A DNA stretch of 17,906 nucleotides, taken from assembly GCA_049284695.1 (NCBI GenBank), contig JBAPYK010000428.1, positions 1 to 17,906 of the forward strand, read 5' to 3'. How positions within the stretch are numbered: position 1 is the stretch's first letter; each line of letters begins with the position of its first letter. Positions 7,307-14,516 of the stretch are shown one piece after another. The notes beneath the pieces were generated by a model. That model searched no databases, was not told the DNA's origin, and saw only the letters and a program-made list of their open reading frames with translations. The DNA comes from Rhodoplanes sp049284695. GTDB taxonomy: Bacteria > Pseudomonadota > Alphaproteobacteria > Rhizobiales > Xanthobacteraceae. The translations under genes and the position numbers were made by a program.

Positions 7307-8167
7307 TCAAGCGGGCGTCGCCCGCAGCCGGACCAGAACATTGGCGAGCGCGACGAAGCCATCGACCGGAACGTCTTCGGCGCGCGCCGTCGGGTCGATA
7401 CTGGCGGCGGCAAGCAATGCGAACGGGTCGCAGCCGAGCGCTTTCAGGCTTTGGCGCAACATCTTGCGGCGCTGGCCGAAGGCGGCCGCGGTCACTTGTT
7501 CGAGCGCGCCGCGAACACAGGCTGCCGGCGCTGGCCGCGGCGTGAGCTTGACGAGCGAGGAGGTCACCTTGGGCGACGGCACGAAGGCTTGCGGCGCAAT
7601 GTCGAACAGAATGCGCGGCTCGGCGCGCCATTGCGCCAGCACGGCAAGCCGGCCGTAGCTTTTCGTGCCCGGGGCGGCGACGATGCGCTCGGCGACCTCG
7701 CGCTGGAACATCAGCACAAGCATGTCGTACCAAGGCGGCCACGGCTCGGCCGAAAGCCAGCCGACGAGCAGCGCGGTCGCAATGTTGTAGGGCAGGTTGG
7801 CGACGATGCGCGCGGGTCTTGCGCCCTCGACCAGCGCCGCAAGATCGAGGGCGAGCGCATCGCCTTCAATGATCGTGAGGCGTTGGGGATAGCGGGCGGC
7901 GATTTCAGCGAGCGCGGCGATGGCGCGCGCGTCGCGCTCGACGGCGATCACGCGCTTCGCTCCCTCCGCGAGCAGCGCGCGGGTCAATCCGCCTGGCCCC
8001 GGACCGATCTCGACAACGATTACGCCGCCGAGCGGACCCGCCGCGCGCGCAATGCGCGCCGTGAGATTGAGATCGAGGAGAAAGTTCTGTCCGAGGGATT
8101 TTCGTGCGGCGAGGCCGTGCCGGCGGATCACTTCGCGCAGCGGCGGGAGGTCGTCGATCGCGCTCAT
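7307..8167 (-). CDS. rsmA: 16S rRNA dimethyladenosine transferase RsmA (KsgA)
   Basis: Dimethylates two adjacent adenosines (A1518 and A1519 in E. coli numbering) near the 3' end of 16S rRNA using S-adenosylmethionine, a late check in 30S assembly. The 286-residue product shows KSLGQNFLLD (23-32), SAM-binding motif I VEIGPGPGG (52-60), the acidic residue of motif II in VERD (76-79), GD (102-103), the catalytic NLPYN (124-128), FVPSPKV, and the C-terminal FGQRRKMLRQSLK. It is the last gene of the minus-strand operon, 37 nt after pdxA. No strong ribosome-binding site is seen before its start. Confidence 0.97.
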   Translation of the reverse strand: MSAIDDLPPLREVIRRHGLAARKSLGQNFLLDLNLTARIARAAGPLGGVIVVEIGPGPGGLTRALLAEGAKRVIAVERDARAIAALAEIAARYPQRLTIIEGDALALDLAALVEGARPARIVANLPYNIATALLVGWLSAEPWPPWYDMLVLMFQREVAERIVAAPGTKSYGRLAVLAQWRAEPRILFDIAPQAFVPSPKVTSSLVKLTPRPAPAACVRGALEQVTAAAFGQRRKMLRQSLKALGCDPFALLAAASIDPTARAEDVPVDGFVALANVLVRLRATPA

Positions 8168-8204
8168 CCCATGCGCCGCGGATCGCCGTTCCGTGCCGCG
8201 CGGT

Positions 8205-9227
8205 TCATTCTGCCGCTGCTATGGCCGGCTGTTCGTCGGCGAGGCGCGTCGCGAGCTTGAGGGCCGCGACAAGACTCGAGGGATCGGCGCGGCCGCTCCC
8301 CGCCAGGTCGAACGCGGTGCCATGGTCCGGCGAGGTGCGCACGAAGGGGAGCCCGAGCGTCACGTTCACGGCATGATCGAACGCGAGGGTCTTGGCCGGG
8401 ATCAGCGCCTGGTCGTGATACATGCACAGGGCGGCGTCATAGGTTGCGCGTATTCCAGCGTGGAACAGCGTGTCCGCCGGGAGCGGTCCGCACACGGCGA
8501 TGCCTTCGGCGGCGAGCGCGGCGACCGCCGGCGCGATGATGTCGCGCTCCTCGGTGCCGATGGTGCCATGTTCCCCGGCATGCGGATTGAGTCCGGCAAC
8601 CACGAGCCGCGGGCGCGCAATGCCGAAGCGCCGCGCGAGATCGCGGGCGACGATGCGTCCGGTCGCAATGATGAGATCGCCGGTGATCTGTTTCGGAACG
8701 GACGCGAGCGGCACGTGAATCGTCACCGGAACGACGGCAAGCTCGGGCGACCAGATCATCATTACCGGCATGGTGGTGCGGCCGGTCGCACGCGCGGCGA
8801 GGTTCGCAAGGTATTCCGTATGCCCGGGTTTATCGAAGCCCGCTTGGTAGAGCACGCTCTTGGCGATGGGATTAGTGACGACCGCCGCGGCGTCGCCCGC
8901 GAGCACCGCCTCTACGGCCCGGTCGATTGCGGCGATTGCGGCCGGCGCGCTCGACGCATCTGGGGAGCCGGGCTGCGCGGTGATGGCTAACCCGAGATCA
9001 ACCACGGGCAGGGCGGTGGAGAAGGCTCGGCCGGCCTGCGGCGGCGTGACGACGGCGATGGAAACGTCGAGTCCCAGCGCATGCGCACGGCGGGCAAGGA
9101 AAGCAGGGTCGGCAAGGAGGTAGAACGGCGGCAGATCAAACTCCGCCCGGCGCACCCATGCCGCCAACGCTATGTCCGGTCCGATCCCCGCCGGCTCTCC
9201 GACCGTGAGGGCAAGCGGCGTTCTCAT
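8205..9227 (-). CDS. pdxA: 4-hydroxythreonine-4-phosphate dehydrogenase PdxA
   Basis: NAD-dependent oxidation of 4-phosphohydroxy-L-threonine in the DXP-dependent pyridoxal phosphate pathway; the product is used by PdxJ. The 340-residue protein begins MRTPLALTVGEPAGIGPDI, the conserved family N-terminus. The metal-ligand histidines are His171 (TIHVPL), His216 (NPHAGEHG) and His271 (YHDQALIPAK), each offset by five from E. coli His166, His211 and His266. ATG 9227 overlaps the surA-like stop as ATGA. An upstream in-frame start at 9362 lies wholly inside the previous gene and is rejected. The pdxA-rsmA pair after surA is common in proteobacteria. Confidence 0.97.
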   Translation of the reverse strand: MRTPLALTVGEPAGIGPDIALAAWVRRAEFDLPPFYLLADPAFLARRAHALGLDVSIAVVTPPQAGRAFSTALPVVDLGLAITAQPGSPDASSAPAAIAAIDRAVEAVLAGDAAAVVTNPIAKSVLYQAGFDKPGHTEYLANLAARATGRTTMPVMMIWSPELAVVPVTIHVPLASVPKQITGDLIIATGRIVARDLARRFGIARPRLVVAGLNPHAGEHGTIGTEERDIIAPAVAALAAEGIAVCGPLPADTLFHAGIRATYDAALCMYHDQALIPAKTLAFDHAVNVTLGLPFVRTSPDHGTAFDLAGSGRADPSSLVAALKLATRLADEQPAIAAAE

Positions 9228-10183
9228 TTCATTTCGATCAACGCCTGGCGGCGCAGCTCGCTGAGATAGCGCTTCGACTTGGCTTCGAATTGCTTGCTGA
9301 ACATTTCGCTGCGCGTCTTGCGCATGGCGGGCGTATCGACTTTGGTTTCCCGCTTGTCGCAAACTGCAAACACCTGAATGCCTCTGTCCGTCGTCTCCGG
9401 ATTGGTCAGGCGCCCGACGCCGGTACGTTCGAGTATCTCCTGCAATGCGGGAGGGAGGTCGGCGGAGTTGCGTGTCACTGGGTCGAGCACGAGCACGTCA
9501 GGAAGCGCCCGCGCAAAGCGCAAGCCCTGCTCGCAATCCTCGATGCGGTTGCGCATCGCCTCAGCCTCGCGCTGCCGCGCCGCTATGGCCGACTGCGACG
9601 CGCCCTTCGGAAGGATGAACAGGATCGGCCGCAGGACATAGTCATATGCGACCGTCTTGGCGGCTACGTCATCGCCCTTGTCGTCCTTCTTGTTTTCGAT
9701 CGCCGCGAGGATGTCCTTCTCGCGGAACTGAAAGCTCGATTGGAATTTGCCGCGCACGATCTGTTGCCAGACGATATCGGCGCGGATGCGGGCCTTGAGC
9801 GTTCCGGGATCGACTCCGCCCTTCTCGAGGGTTTGGGCGAGCTGCTCTGCCGAAAGATTCATGCGCTTGGCCATCTCGGCGAAAGACGCATCGACGTCTT
9901 TGTCGGTGATTTCGAGTTTGTAGCGGTGGCCGGTTTGCACCTTGATCTTTTCGTCAATCAGCTCGTCGATCACCTCCCGGCGCGCCGACGCCTTGCGAGA
10001 CACCAGCTGATGAAACTTGGCGCGCTGGTCGACGTCATAGGAGGTGATCGGATCCCCATTCACCATCACGACAACCCCCTGGGCGGCCGCCGGTCGGGAC
10101 AAGTCCCCCGAAAGCGCGCTCAGCGCTAGAATCGCGCCAAGGCAGCACGCCGCGGACGTCAGACGGAAGCAGGCTCGGGGCAT
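9224..10183 (-). CDS. SurA-like periplasmic chaperone
   Basis: Exported SurA-N-domain protein, probably assisting outer-membrane protein folding, possibly including the LptD encoded upstream. From ATG 10183 it is 319 residues: a signal peptide (about 1-35; hydrophobic SAACCLGAILALSALSG, AAAQ cleavage region), a SurA N-terminal chaperone domain (about 36-165, starting VVVMVNGDPITSYDVDQR), and a C-terminal region (about 178-278) resembling a single degenerate parvulin domain, without the GGDLGW-type signature. E. coli SurA has two parvulin domains and is longer. Start choice is uncertain: in-frame Met at 10189, 10216 and 10234 and a start at 10273 are also open, but the latter falls in a hairpin region. 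It overlaps pdxA by 4 nt. Confidence 0.82.
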   Translation of the reverse strand: MPRACFRLTSAACCLGAILALSALSGDLSRPAAAQGVVVMVNGDPITSYDVDQRAKFHQLVSRKASARREVIDELIDEKIKVQTGHRYKLEITDKDVDASFAEMAKRMNLSAEQLAQTLEKGGVDPGTLKARIRADIVWQQIVRGKFQSSFQFREKDILAAIENKKDDKGDDVAAKTVAYDYVLRPILFILPKGASQSAIAARQREAEAMRNRIEDCEQGLRFARALPDVLVLDPVTRNSADLPPALQEILERTGVGRLTNPETTDRGIQVFAVCDKRETKVDTPAMRKTRSEMFSKQFEAKSKRYLSELRRQALIEMK

Positions 10184-10264
10184 GTTCATGAGGCGATAAT
10201 AGACCTTGAAGCGTTTCATCAGTGGCGCCGGCATTGAAGCTTCCATTGCGACCTGGATGATGCC

Positions 10265-10306
10265 CTTCCGCAACCTTCACCGGAAGCAGAGCTTGCCGTC
10301 AAGCTC
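10265..10306. repeat. Two adjacent hairpins between lptD and the surA-like gene
   Basis: CTTCCG (10265-10270) pairs with CGGAAG (10281-10286), and GAGCTTG (10289-10295) pairs with CAAGCTC (10300-10306) over a 4-nt loop. No T run follows on the minus strand, so these are not standard intrinsic terminators. They lie in the 225-bp gap after the lptD stop, about 80-120 nt upstream of the chosen surA-like start. Confidence 0.45.
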
Positions 10307-10408
10307 GGACCAGAGATGGGCCCGCGACGCCAAAATAACCATCGTATCGCCAGCGGCGGGGGTCACGGCCGGGCAGGGGCCGAAACCTAGGCATAGAAAT
10401 AGGCAAAA

Positions 10409-12940
10409 TTATTGAGCGGTCGCCAGGGGAAGAGTGCCGCCTCCAAGTCCCGATGACGTCGTGCTGCCCAGAGTCCGTAAGCCGAGCTGCAGCATCACCG
10501 TGTGGTTCGATTTCGGAATGCTGGTGCTATAGGTATAGTCGGTGATGTAGTTCAGCCCAAACAGGAAGCAATCGTCGATATAGCCGATGCCGGCCAGCGT
10601 CTGGCTCAGGTTGTTGTGGGCGATGTCGTACCGAGCCGCGCCGGAGAAGACCCAATTGGCGTCGAGCTTGACTGAACCCGAAGACAACAGCCCTTCGCGT
10701 CGGTCGAGGAAGCCAAGCTCGGGTTGTGGCGCATAGTTGCCGTATAGGAGCGAGACGTTCCAGCGATCGACATTGGCGCGTCCTTCGACTTCGAAGCGCT
10801 GGAGCGAGAAGTCCTGCTCGGCGAAGCGGTAGCGCGACATCATCGAGAAGATTTTGTTCGGCGCATAAGTGAAGCGCGCCACATAGTCGGAGACGTTCGT
10901 GTCCAGCCCGCTGCCGAGGCCGGTATTGGTCGTGTCCGCAACCGCGAAGGAGTTGATGCCGAACAGGTGATAGGATTGGCCGAATAACGCATTGATCGTG
11001 CCGCCGCCGTTGATTTGCGCGGTGTATTGCACGCCGGCGTTGGCGCGGCCGCCGCCCTCGACGCGGTCCCAGCCGGAGAACTTGTCGACTTTGAAAAGAT
11101 TGCTGTCGTCGAATACGAGGCTCTGCGCATCCTCGTTGGGGAGCCGGCCGATATTCGATTCGTTGGGGCGAGCGATGACCTGCGCGATCGGTTCGATCGT
11201 CTGAGTTCCCCAGCTATGGACGGAAATGAACGGATATCGGTAATCGAGGCCGGCGGTCGCCATGTATCGCGTCAGACTGTTGTCGCCGGTCTCGATGAAG
11301 TTCGAGACGCCGGGATCGGAATCGACGGCGAGTTGTGCGGCGTCGCCGCGTACGGCGAGGAACGGCGTGAACACCTGGCCGAACGGATCGATGTATTTAG
11401 TCCGCCAGTGGGTTTCCGCCGACAGGCGGGAATAGACGCCGGGAACGCCGCGCAGCAGGCAATTGGCGTTGGTCTTGACCGCCGTATCGGCGGTCGCCGT
11501 GCTGCAGTAGCCGTAGGTCACGGCGGCCTGACTGATCGGATCGAAACTCGGATTTTGGCGCGACAGGCTGGTTAGATTCGCGCTGTAGCCCAACTCTCCG
11601 CCGAATATGGCTTGGTTAAACGTATATTGGTAATCCATCACCGGGTGAATGTCCGGGAGAACCGTTTGTTGGTCGCTCGAGGTAAACCCGGTGAAGTGCA
11701 TGGCGCGCACGTCAAAATAGCTGCGGTCTCCGCGCCCGGCGAGGAAGAGCTGAGATACGCCCACGTCGTTAATTCCGATAAGGTTGACCAGTTCGGTGGA
11801 GCGCGACTGCAGCGTACGTATCTTGTAGTCGGAAAAGAAGGTCGGATCGGATACGAGCACGCCGTCCCATCCCCAGGCCCAGCGCGGCGACAGATTGAAC
11901 CGCCCACTCGTCTCGACGCTGCCACGGAAGTCCTTGAAAGCGCTCGTGTTGGCGAATTCCTCCTTGTTCGGTTGATAAAGACCGGCCGCGCGGATTGTGT
12001 AGGAGCCGGTTTCGAGCCGCTGCCGAAATTCACCTTGCAGCAGCGGAGTTGTGTTGCCGTCGGTGTTATTCGTTGACGATGACAAGAGACGACCGATTGG
12101 ACCCTGATTCGACATGATCCGCGGCGAAAAGGTAAAGTCATAACTTGGCGCAAGCGCGAAGTAATAGGGTGTTTCGATCCCGACGCCGTAAATGGAGTTC
12201 GTAGTGACCAGCGGCATCAGGAAGCCTGACTTCCGCTTTACGGTGGGATCGGGCGCCGCCAGATAGGGCGAATAGGCGAGGGGCACGCCAAAGAACTCGA
12301 TGCGCGCGTCCTCGAAATAAATCATCTTCTCGGACTGATCGTGGATGATCCGGGCCGCCTTGACCTGCCACAGAGGCGGCTTGCGGGGATCTTCTCGGCA
12401 CGGTTGGCAGGCGGTGTAGACGCCGCTTTCGAGGACGGTGAAATTGCCTTCGGTACGCCGCCCGCGCGCCGCGGCGAAACGGGTTTGATCGACCGTCTCG
12501 AGCCGCAGCGAGTCGATGAAGCCGTTACGGAGGTCGTCGCTTAGGTCGATCAGCTCGCCATAAGTGATCACGCCGTCGGCGCCGGTCAACCGCACATTGC
12601 CTTCGGCGTGGAGATGCTTCGTTCGCTGGTCGTAGATGATCTTGTCGGCCTGGACCGTCGATCCCTTGTAGTAGATCTGCACGTTTCCGACCGCCAACAC
12701 CCGCTCGTTGGGATAGTCGTATTGGATTTCGGTGGCCTGCACGAGCATCGGCGCATCGCCGGTTTCCGGCTCGCGCGGCGGCGGGGTTGGCCTGACCTGG
12801 CCTTGGAAGGTGAGGTATTGCGATTGCGCCCGGTCCGTGCCGGCAAGCGTCGCCGCGGCCGCAAGGGCAAGAATTATCGCAAGGCCGGCGGGTCGCCACC
12901 GCCGACGCCGAACAGAGGGGAGGGCGACGAGCGCGGTCAC
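10409..12940 (-). CDS. lptD: LPS-assembly outer membrane protein LptD
   Basis: Outer-membrane beta-barrel that, plugged by the lipoprotein LptE, inserts lipopolysaccharide into the outer leaflet. From GTG 12940 it is 843 residues: a signal peptide (basic RRRRWR, then a hydrophobic stretch about 18-33, AQSQ region near 38-41), an OstA/LptA-like jellyroll (about 65-170, with QATEIQYDY and a repeated GNV pattern), CQPC (178-181), then the long LptD barrel with alternating aromatic strands. I chose GTG 12940 because AGGAGG (about 12950-12955) is about 10 nt upstream and the start lies 2 nt after the lptG stop; the longer frame from 13009 overlaps lptG by 67 nt. Two further cysteines occur mid-barrel, so disulfides like those of E. 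coli LptD are possible. Confidence 0.93.
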   Translation of the reverse strand: MTALVALPSVRRRRWRPAGLAIILALAAAATLAGTDRAQSQYLTFQGQVRPTPPPREPETGDAPMLVQATEIQYDYPNERVLAVGNVQIYYKGSTVQADKIIYDQRTKHLHAEGNVRLTGADGVITYGELIDLSDDLRNGFIDSLRLETVDQTRFAAARGRRTEGNFTVLESGVYTACQPCREDPRKPPLWQVKAARIIHDQSEKMIYFEDARIEFFGVPLAYSPYLAAPDPTVKRKSGFLMPLVTTNSIYGVGIETPYYFALAPSYDFTFSPRIMSNQGPIGRLLSSSTNNTDGNTTPLLQGEFRQRLETGSYTIRAAGLYQPNKEEFANTSAFKDFRGSVETSGRFNLSPRWAWGWDGVLVSDPTFFSDYKIRTLQSRSTELVNLIGINDVGVSQLFLAGRGDRSYFDVRAMHFTGFTSSDQQTVLPDIHPVMDYQYTFNQAIFGGELGYSANLTSLSRQNPSFDPISQAAVTYGYCSTATADTAVKTNANCLLRGVPGVYSRLSAETHWRTKYIDPFGQVFTPFLAVRGDAAQLAVDSDPGVSNFIETGDNSLTRYMATAGLDYRYPFISVHSWGTQTIEPIAQVIARPNESNIGRLPNEDAQSLVFDDSNLFKVDKFSGWDRVEGGGRANAGVQYTAQINGGGTINALFGQSYHLFGINSFAVADTTNTGLGSGLDTNVSDYVARFTYAPNKIFSMMSRYRFAEQDFSLQRFEVEGRANVDRWNVSLLYGNYAPQPELGFLDRREGLLSSGSVKLDANWVFSGAARYDIAHNNLSQTLAGIGYIDDCFLFGLNYITDYTYSTSIPKSNHTVMLQLGLRTLGSTTSSGLGGGTLPLATAQ

Positions 12941-12942
12941 GA

Positions 12943-14037
12943 TCAGCCGTCCTCCTGATAGAGCAGCGGAAGAAGGCCGGTGAGCGTTCCGATCACCACC
13001 GGCAGCCACGCCGCCGCGATCGGATGTAGGAGATCCGCCTTGCTCAGGTCATCAGTGATCTTCGAGAGGACGTAAAGCACGAAGCCCGTGGCGACGCCGC
13101 ACAGCACCATGTTTTGCACTCCGCCGAAGCGGAAGAAGCGCAAGCTGAAGGCCGCCGCCACCAGCACCATCGTGACGAGCAAAGCGGGCCGCGACAAAAG
13201 TTTCTGGTACTGGAGCTTGTAGCCGGCCGCGGCGAGCCCGGCGCGATCGGCCTTCTCGATGAAGAATGGCAGATCCCAGAACGATACGGTGTCGGGCGTG
13301 GCGAAGCTCTCGCGGACCTGCTCAACCGTGAGATTGGTCGCGAGCAGATATTCCGGCGAAACAGCCGGTGGTTCATTCAACGTGTATCGCCGCACGTCGA
13401 GCAGGCGCCAATATCCGCCGACCAGGGTCGCGGTTTTCGCTTCGATGCGCTCGCGGAAATGGTTGTCGTGGTCGTAGATGAGCACGGTGACGCCGCCCAG
13501 TCTCACGCCCTGGTCGCTGCTGGTCGCGGCGTTGATGATCGCCTGGCCGGACGCGTTCTTCTGGCTCACCCAGATGCCGGTTCCCGTGCTTTGCAGGCTG
13601 GTCTGTTGCGAGCCGCCGATATGTTTGACCTCGAGGCGCTTCGACTGTTCCTTGAGGTACGCGGCGACGGGATTGTAGACCGTGGTCGCAAGCGCGCCGA
13701 AGACAAAGGCGACGAAGAGAGCCGGCGTGATGAACTGCCAAGCCGACAGGCCGGCCGCGCGTGCGATCACCAGCTCCAGGCGGCGCGAGAGATTCAGATA
13801 GCACATCATCGCGCCGACGAGCACCGCGAACGGCATCAGTATTTCCATGAGCTGGGGAATGCGAGTCAGCGAAATCGCCAAGTTGATGAGCGCCGAGGCG
13901 TTCTTATCGTCGCCGGTGCGGCGCACCAGCTCGATATAATCGATCAGCGCGACGAGGCAGAAGCCGCCAATGAAAATGGCGAGCAACGCGCTCAAGAAGC
14001 GCCAACCGAAGTAGCGAGCTAGTCGTCCCGCGATCAT
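12943..14037 (-). CDS. lptG: LPS export ABC transporter permease LptG
   Basis: Inner-membrane permease half of LptB2FG, which extracts LPS from the inner membrane and passes it to LptC/LptA. The 364-residue protein has the YjgP/YjgQ layout: two or three N-terminal membrane helices (about 12-34, 62-82, 100-122), a periplasmic beta-jellyroll (about 125-260) and three C-terminal helices (about 278-300, 307-326, 335-357). IDYIELVRR (32-40) favours LptG over LptF, and SRRLELVIARAAGLSAWQ (84-101) is the coupling-helix region contacting LptB. It starts the visible operon. Unusually, lptF, its normal upstream neighbour and partner, is not present between it and pepA. Confidence 0.93.
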   Translation of the reverse strand: MIAGRLARYFGWRFLSALLAIFIGGFCLVALIDYIELVRRTGDDKNASALINLAISLTRIPQLMEILMPFAVLVGAMMCYLNLSRRLELVIARAAGLSAWQFITPALFVAFVFGALATTVYNPVAAYLKEQSKRLEVKHIGGSQQTSLQSTGTGIWVSQKNASGQAIINAATSSDQGVRLGGVTVLIYDHDNHFRERIEAKTATLVGGYWRLLDVRRYTLNEPPAVSPEYLLATNLTVEQVRESFATPDTVSFWDLPFFIEKADRAGLAAAGYKLQYQKLLSRPALLVTMVLVAAAFSLRFFRFGGVQNMVLCGVATGFVLYVLSKITDDLSKADLLHPIAAAWLPVVIGTLTGLLPLLYQEDG

Positions 14038-14189
14038 CAGCCCACGCTCTCACCCGCCACGCCGCGCACGGCGCCGCTCATGGCGGCTGCGCCGGCCGCG
14101 CAGTAGCAAATCGCCGCAAAAAATGAATCGCACGGAACCCACCGGCCCCATGCTTGGCTAGCCAGACATTCTCCGACGAATCCGGCCAT
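14037..14189 (-). CDS. Possible small ORF coupled to lptG
   Basis: A short frame ends in a TGA that overlaps the lptG ATG as TGATG, the kind of junction expected for an upstream operon gene. From ATG 14189 it would encode 50 residues with a mildly hydrophobic CDSFFAAICYCAAGAAAMSG segment; a GTG at 14219 would add ten residues. No ribosome-binding site stands out and I recognise no homology, including to the LptF C-terminus as I know it. It may be a relic, a small membrane peptide, or chance. Confidence 0.2.
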   Translation of the reverse strand: MAGFVGECLASQAWGRWVPCDSFFAAICYCAAGAAAMSGAVRGVAGESVG

Positions 14190-14516
14190 TTCACGCGCCC
14201 CCCGCGCGCTATCATACACGCCGACTTGCTTCCGCGCTCTTACCTACCCTGGTCTCCTCGTCGGTTCCCCCTTCGCGTGCCGCTGCCGAGGTCCGGCTTG
14301 GCGGGTTTCTCATCTGATCTCAAAGCGTAATTGTTTGATCTGTCCACAAAATGGCCGCCGGAAGGCGTGTATCCCCCATAGGCCCCACAGGGTTAACGCA
14401 GTATGACCAGACTGGCTCGCTAATGCTATGACAAGGTTGCAAATACGGGTCACTACCGAGTCGCCGCTTTTGGTGGCGCTGTGTCTAGCAGGCCACAGAC
14501 CGAGTGAGGATTAAGA
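14040..14516. other. Divergent gap between lptG and pepA
   Basis: About 480 bp with no convincing gene, where lptF would be expected. On the minus strand TATGAT (14216-14211) could be a -10 for the lpt operon, without a good -35. On the plus side TATGAC (14427-14432) is a -10 candidate for pepA. GATCT-containing direct repeats occur near 14315 and 14336. No lptF remnant was found by reading the minus-strand frames by eye. Confidence 0.55.
14403..14432 (+). promoter_or_regulatory. Candidate pepA promoter
   Basis: ATGACC (14403-14408) as -35 and TATGAC (14427-14432) as -10, with an 18-bp spacer. TG precedes the -10 as TGCTATGAC, an extended -10. Transcription would start near 14440, leaving a leader of about 77 nt that includes a short CTGTG/CACAG hairpin (14479-14498). 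Confidence 0.3.

Noticed and set aside
7451..8990. Plus-strand open frames antisense to rsmA and pdxA
   Set aside because: Composition is typical of reverse-complement shadows; the minus strand encodes complete enzymes with all catalytic motifs.
9290..10129. Plus-strand open frame antisense to the surA-like gene
   Set aside because: No recognisable domain; the opposite strand has a signal peptide and SurA N-domain.
13114..14022. Plus-strand open frame antisense to lptG
   Set aside because: Highly charged, motif-free shadow of a membrane-protein gene.
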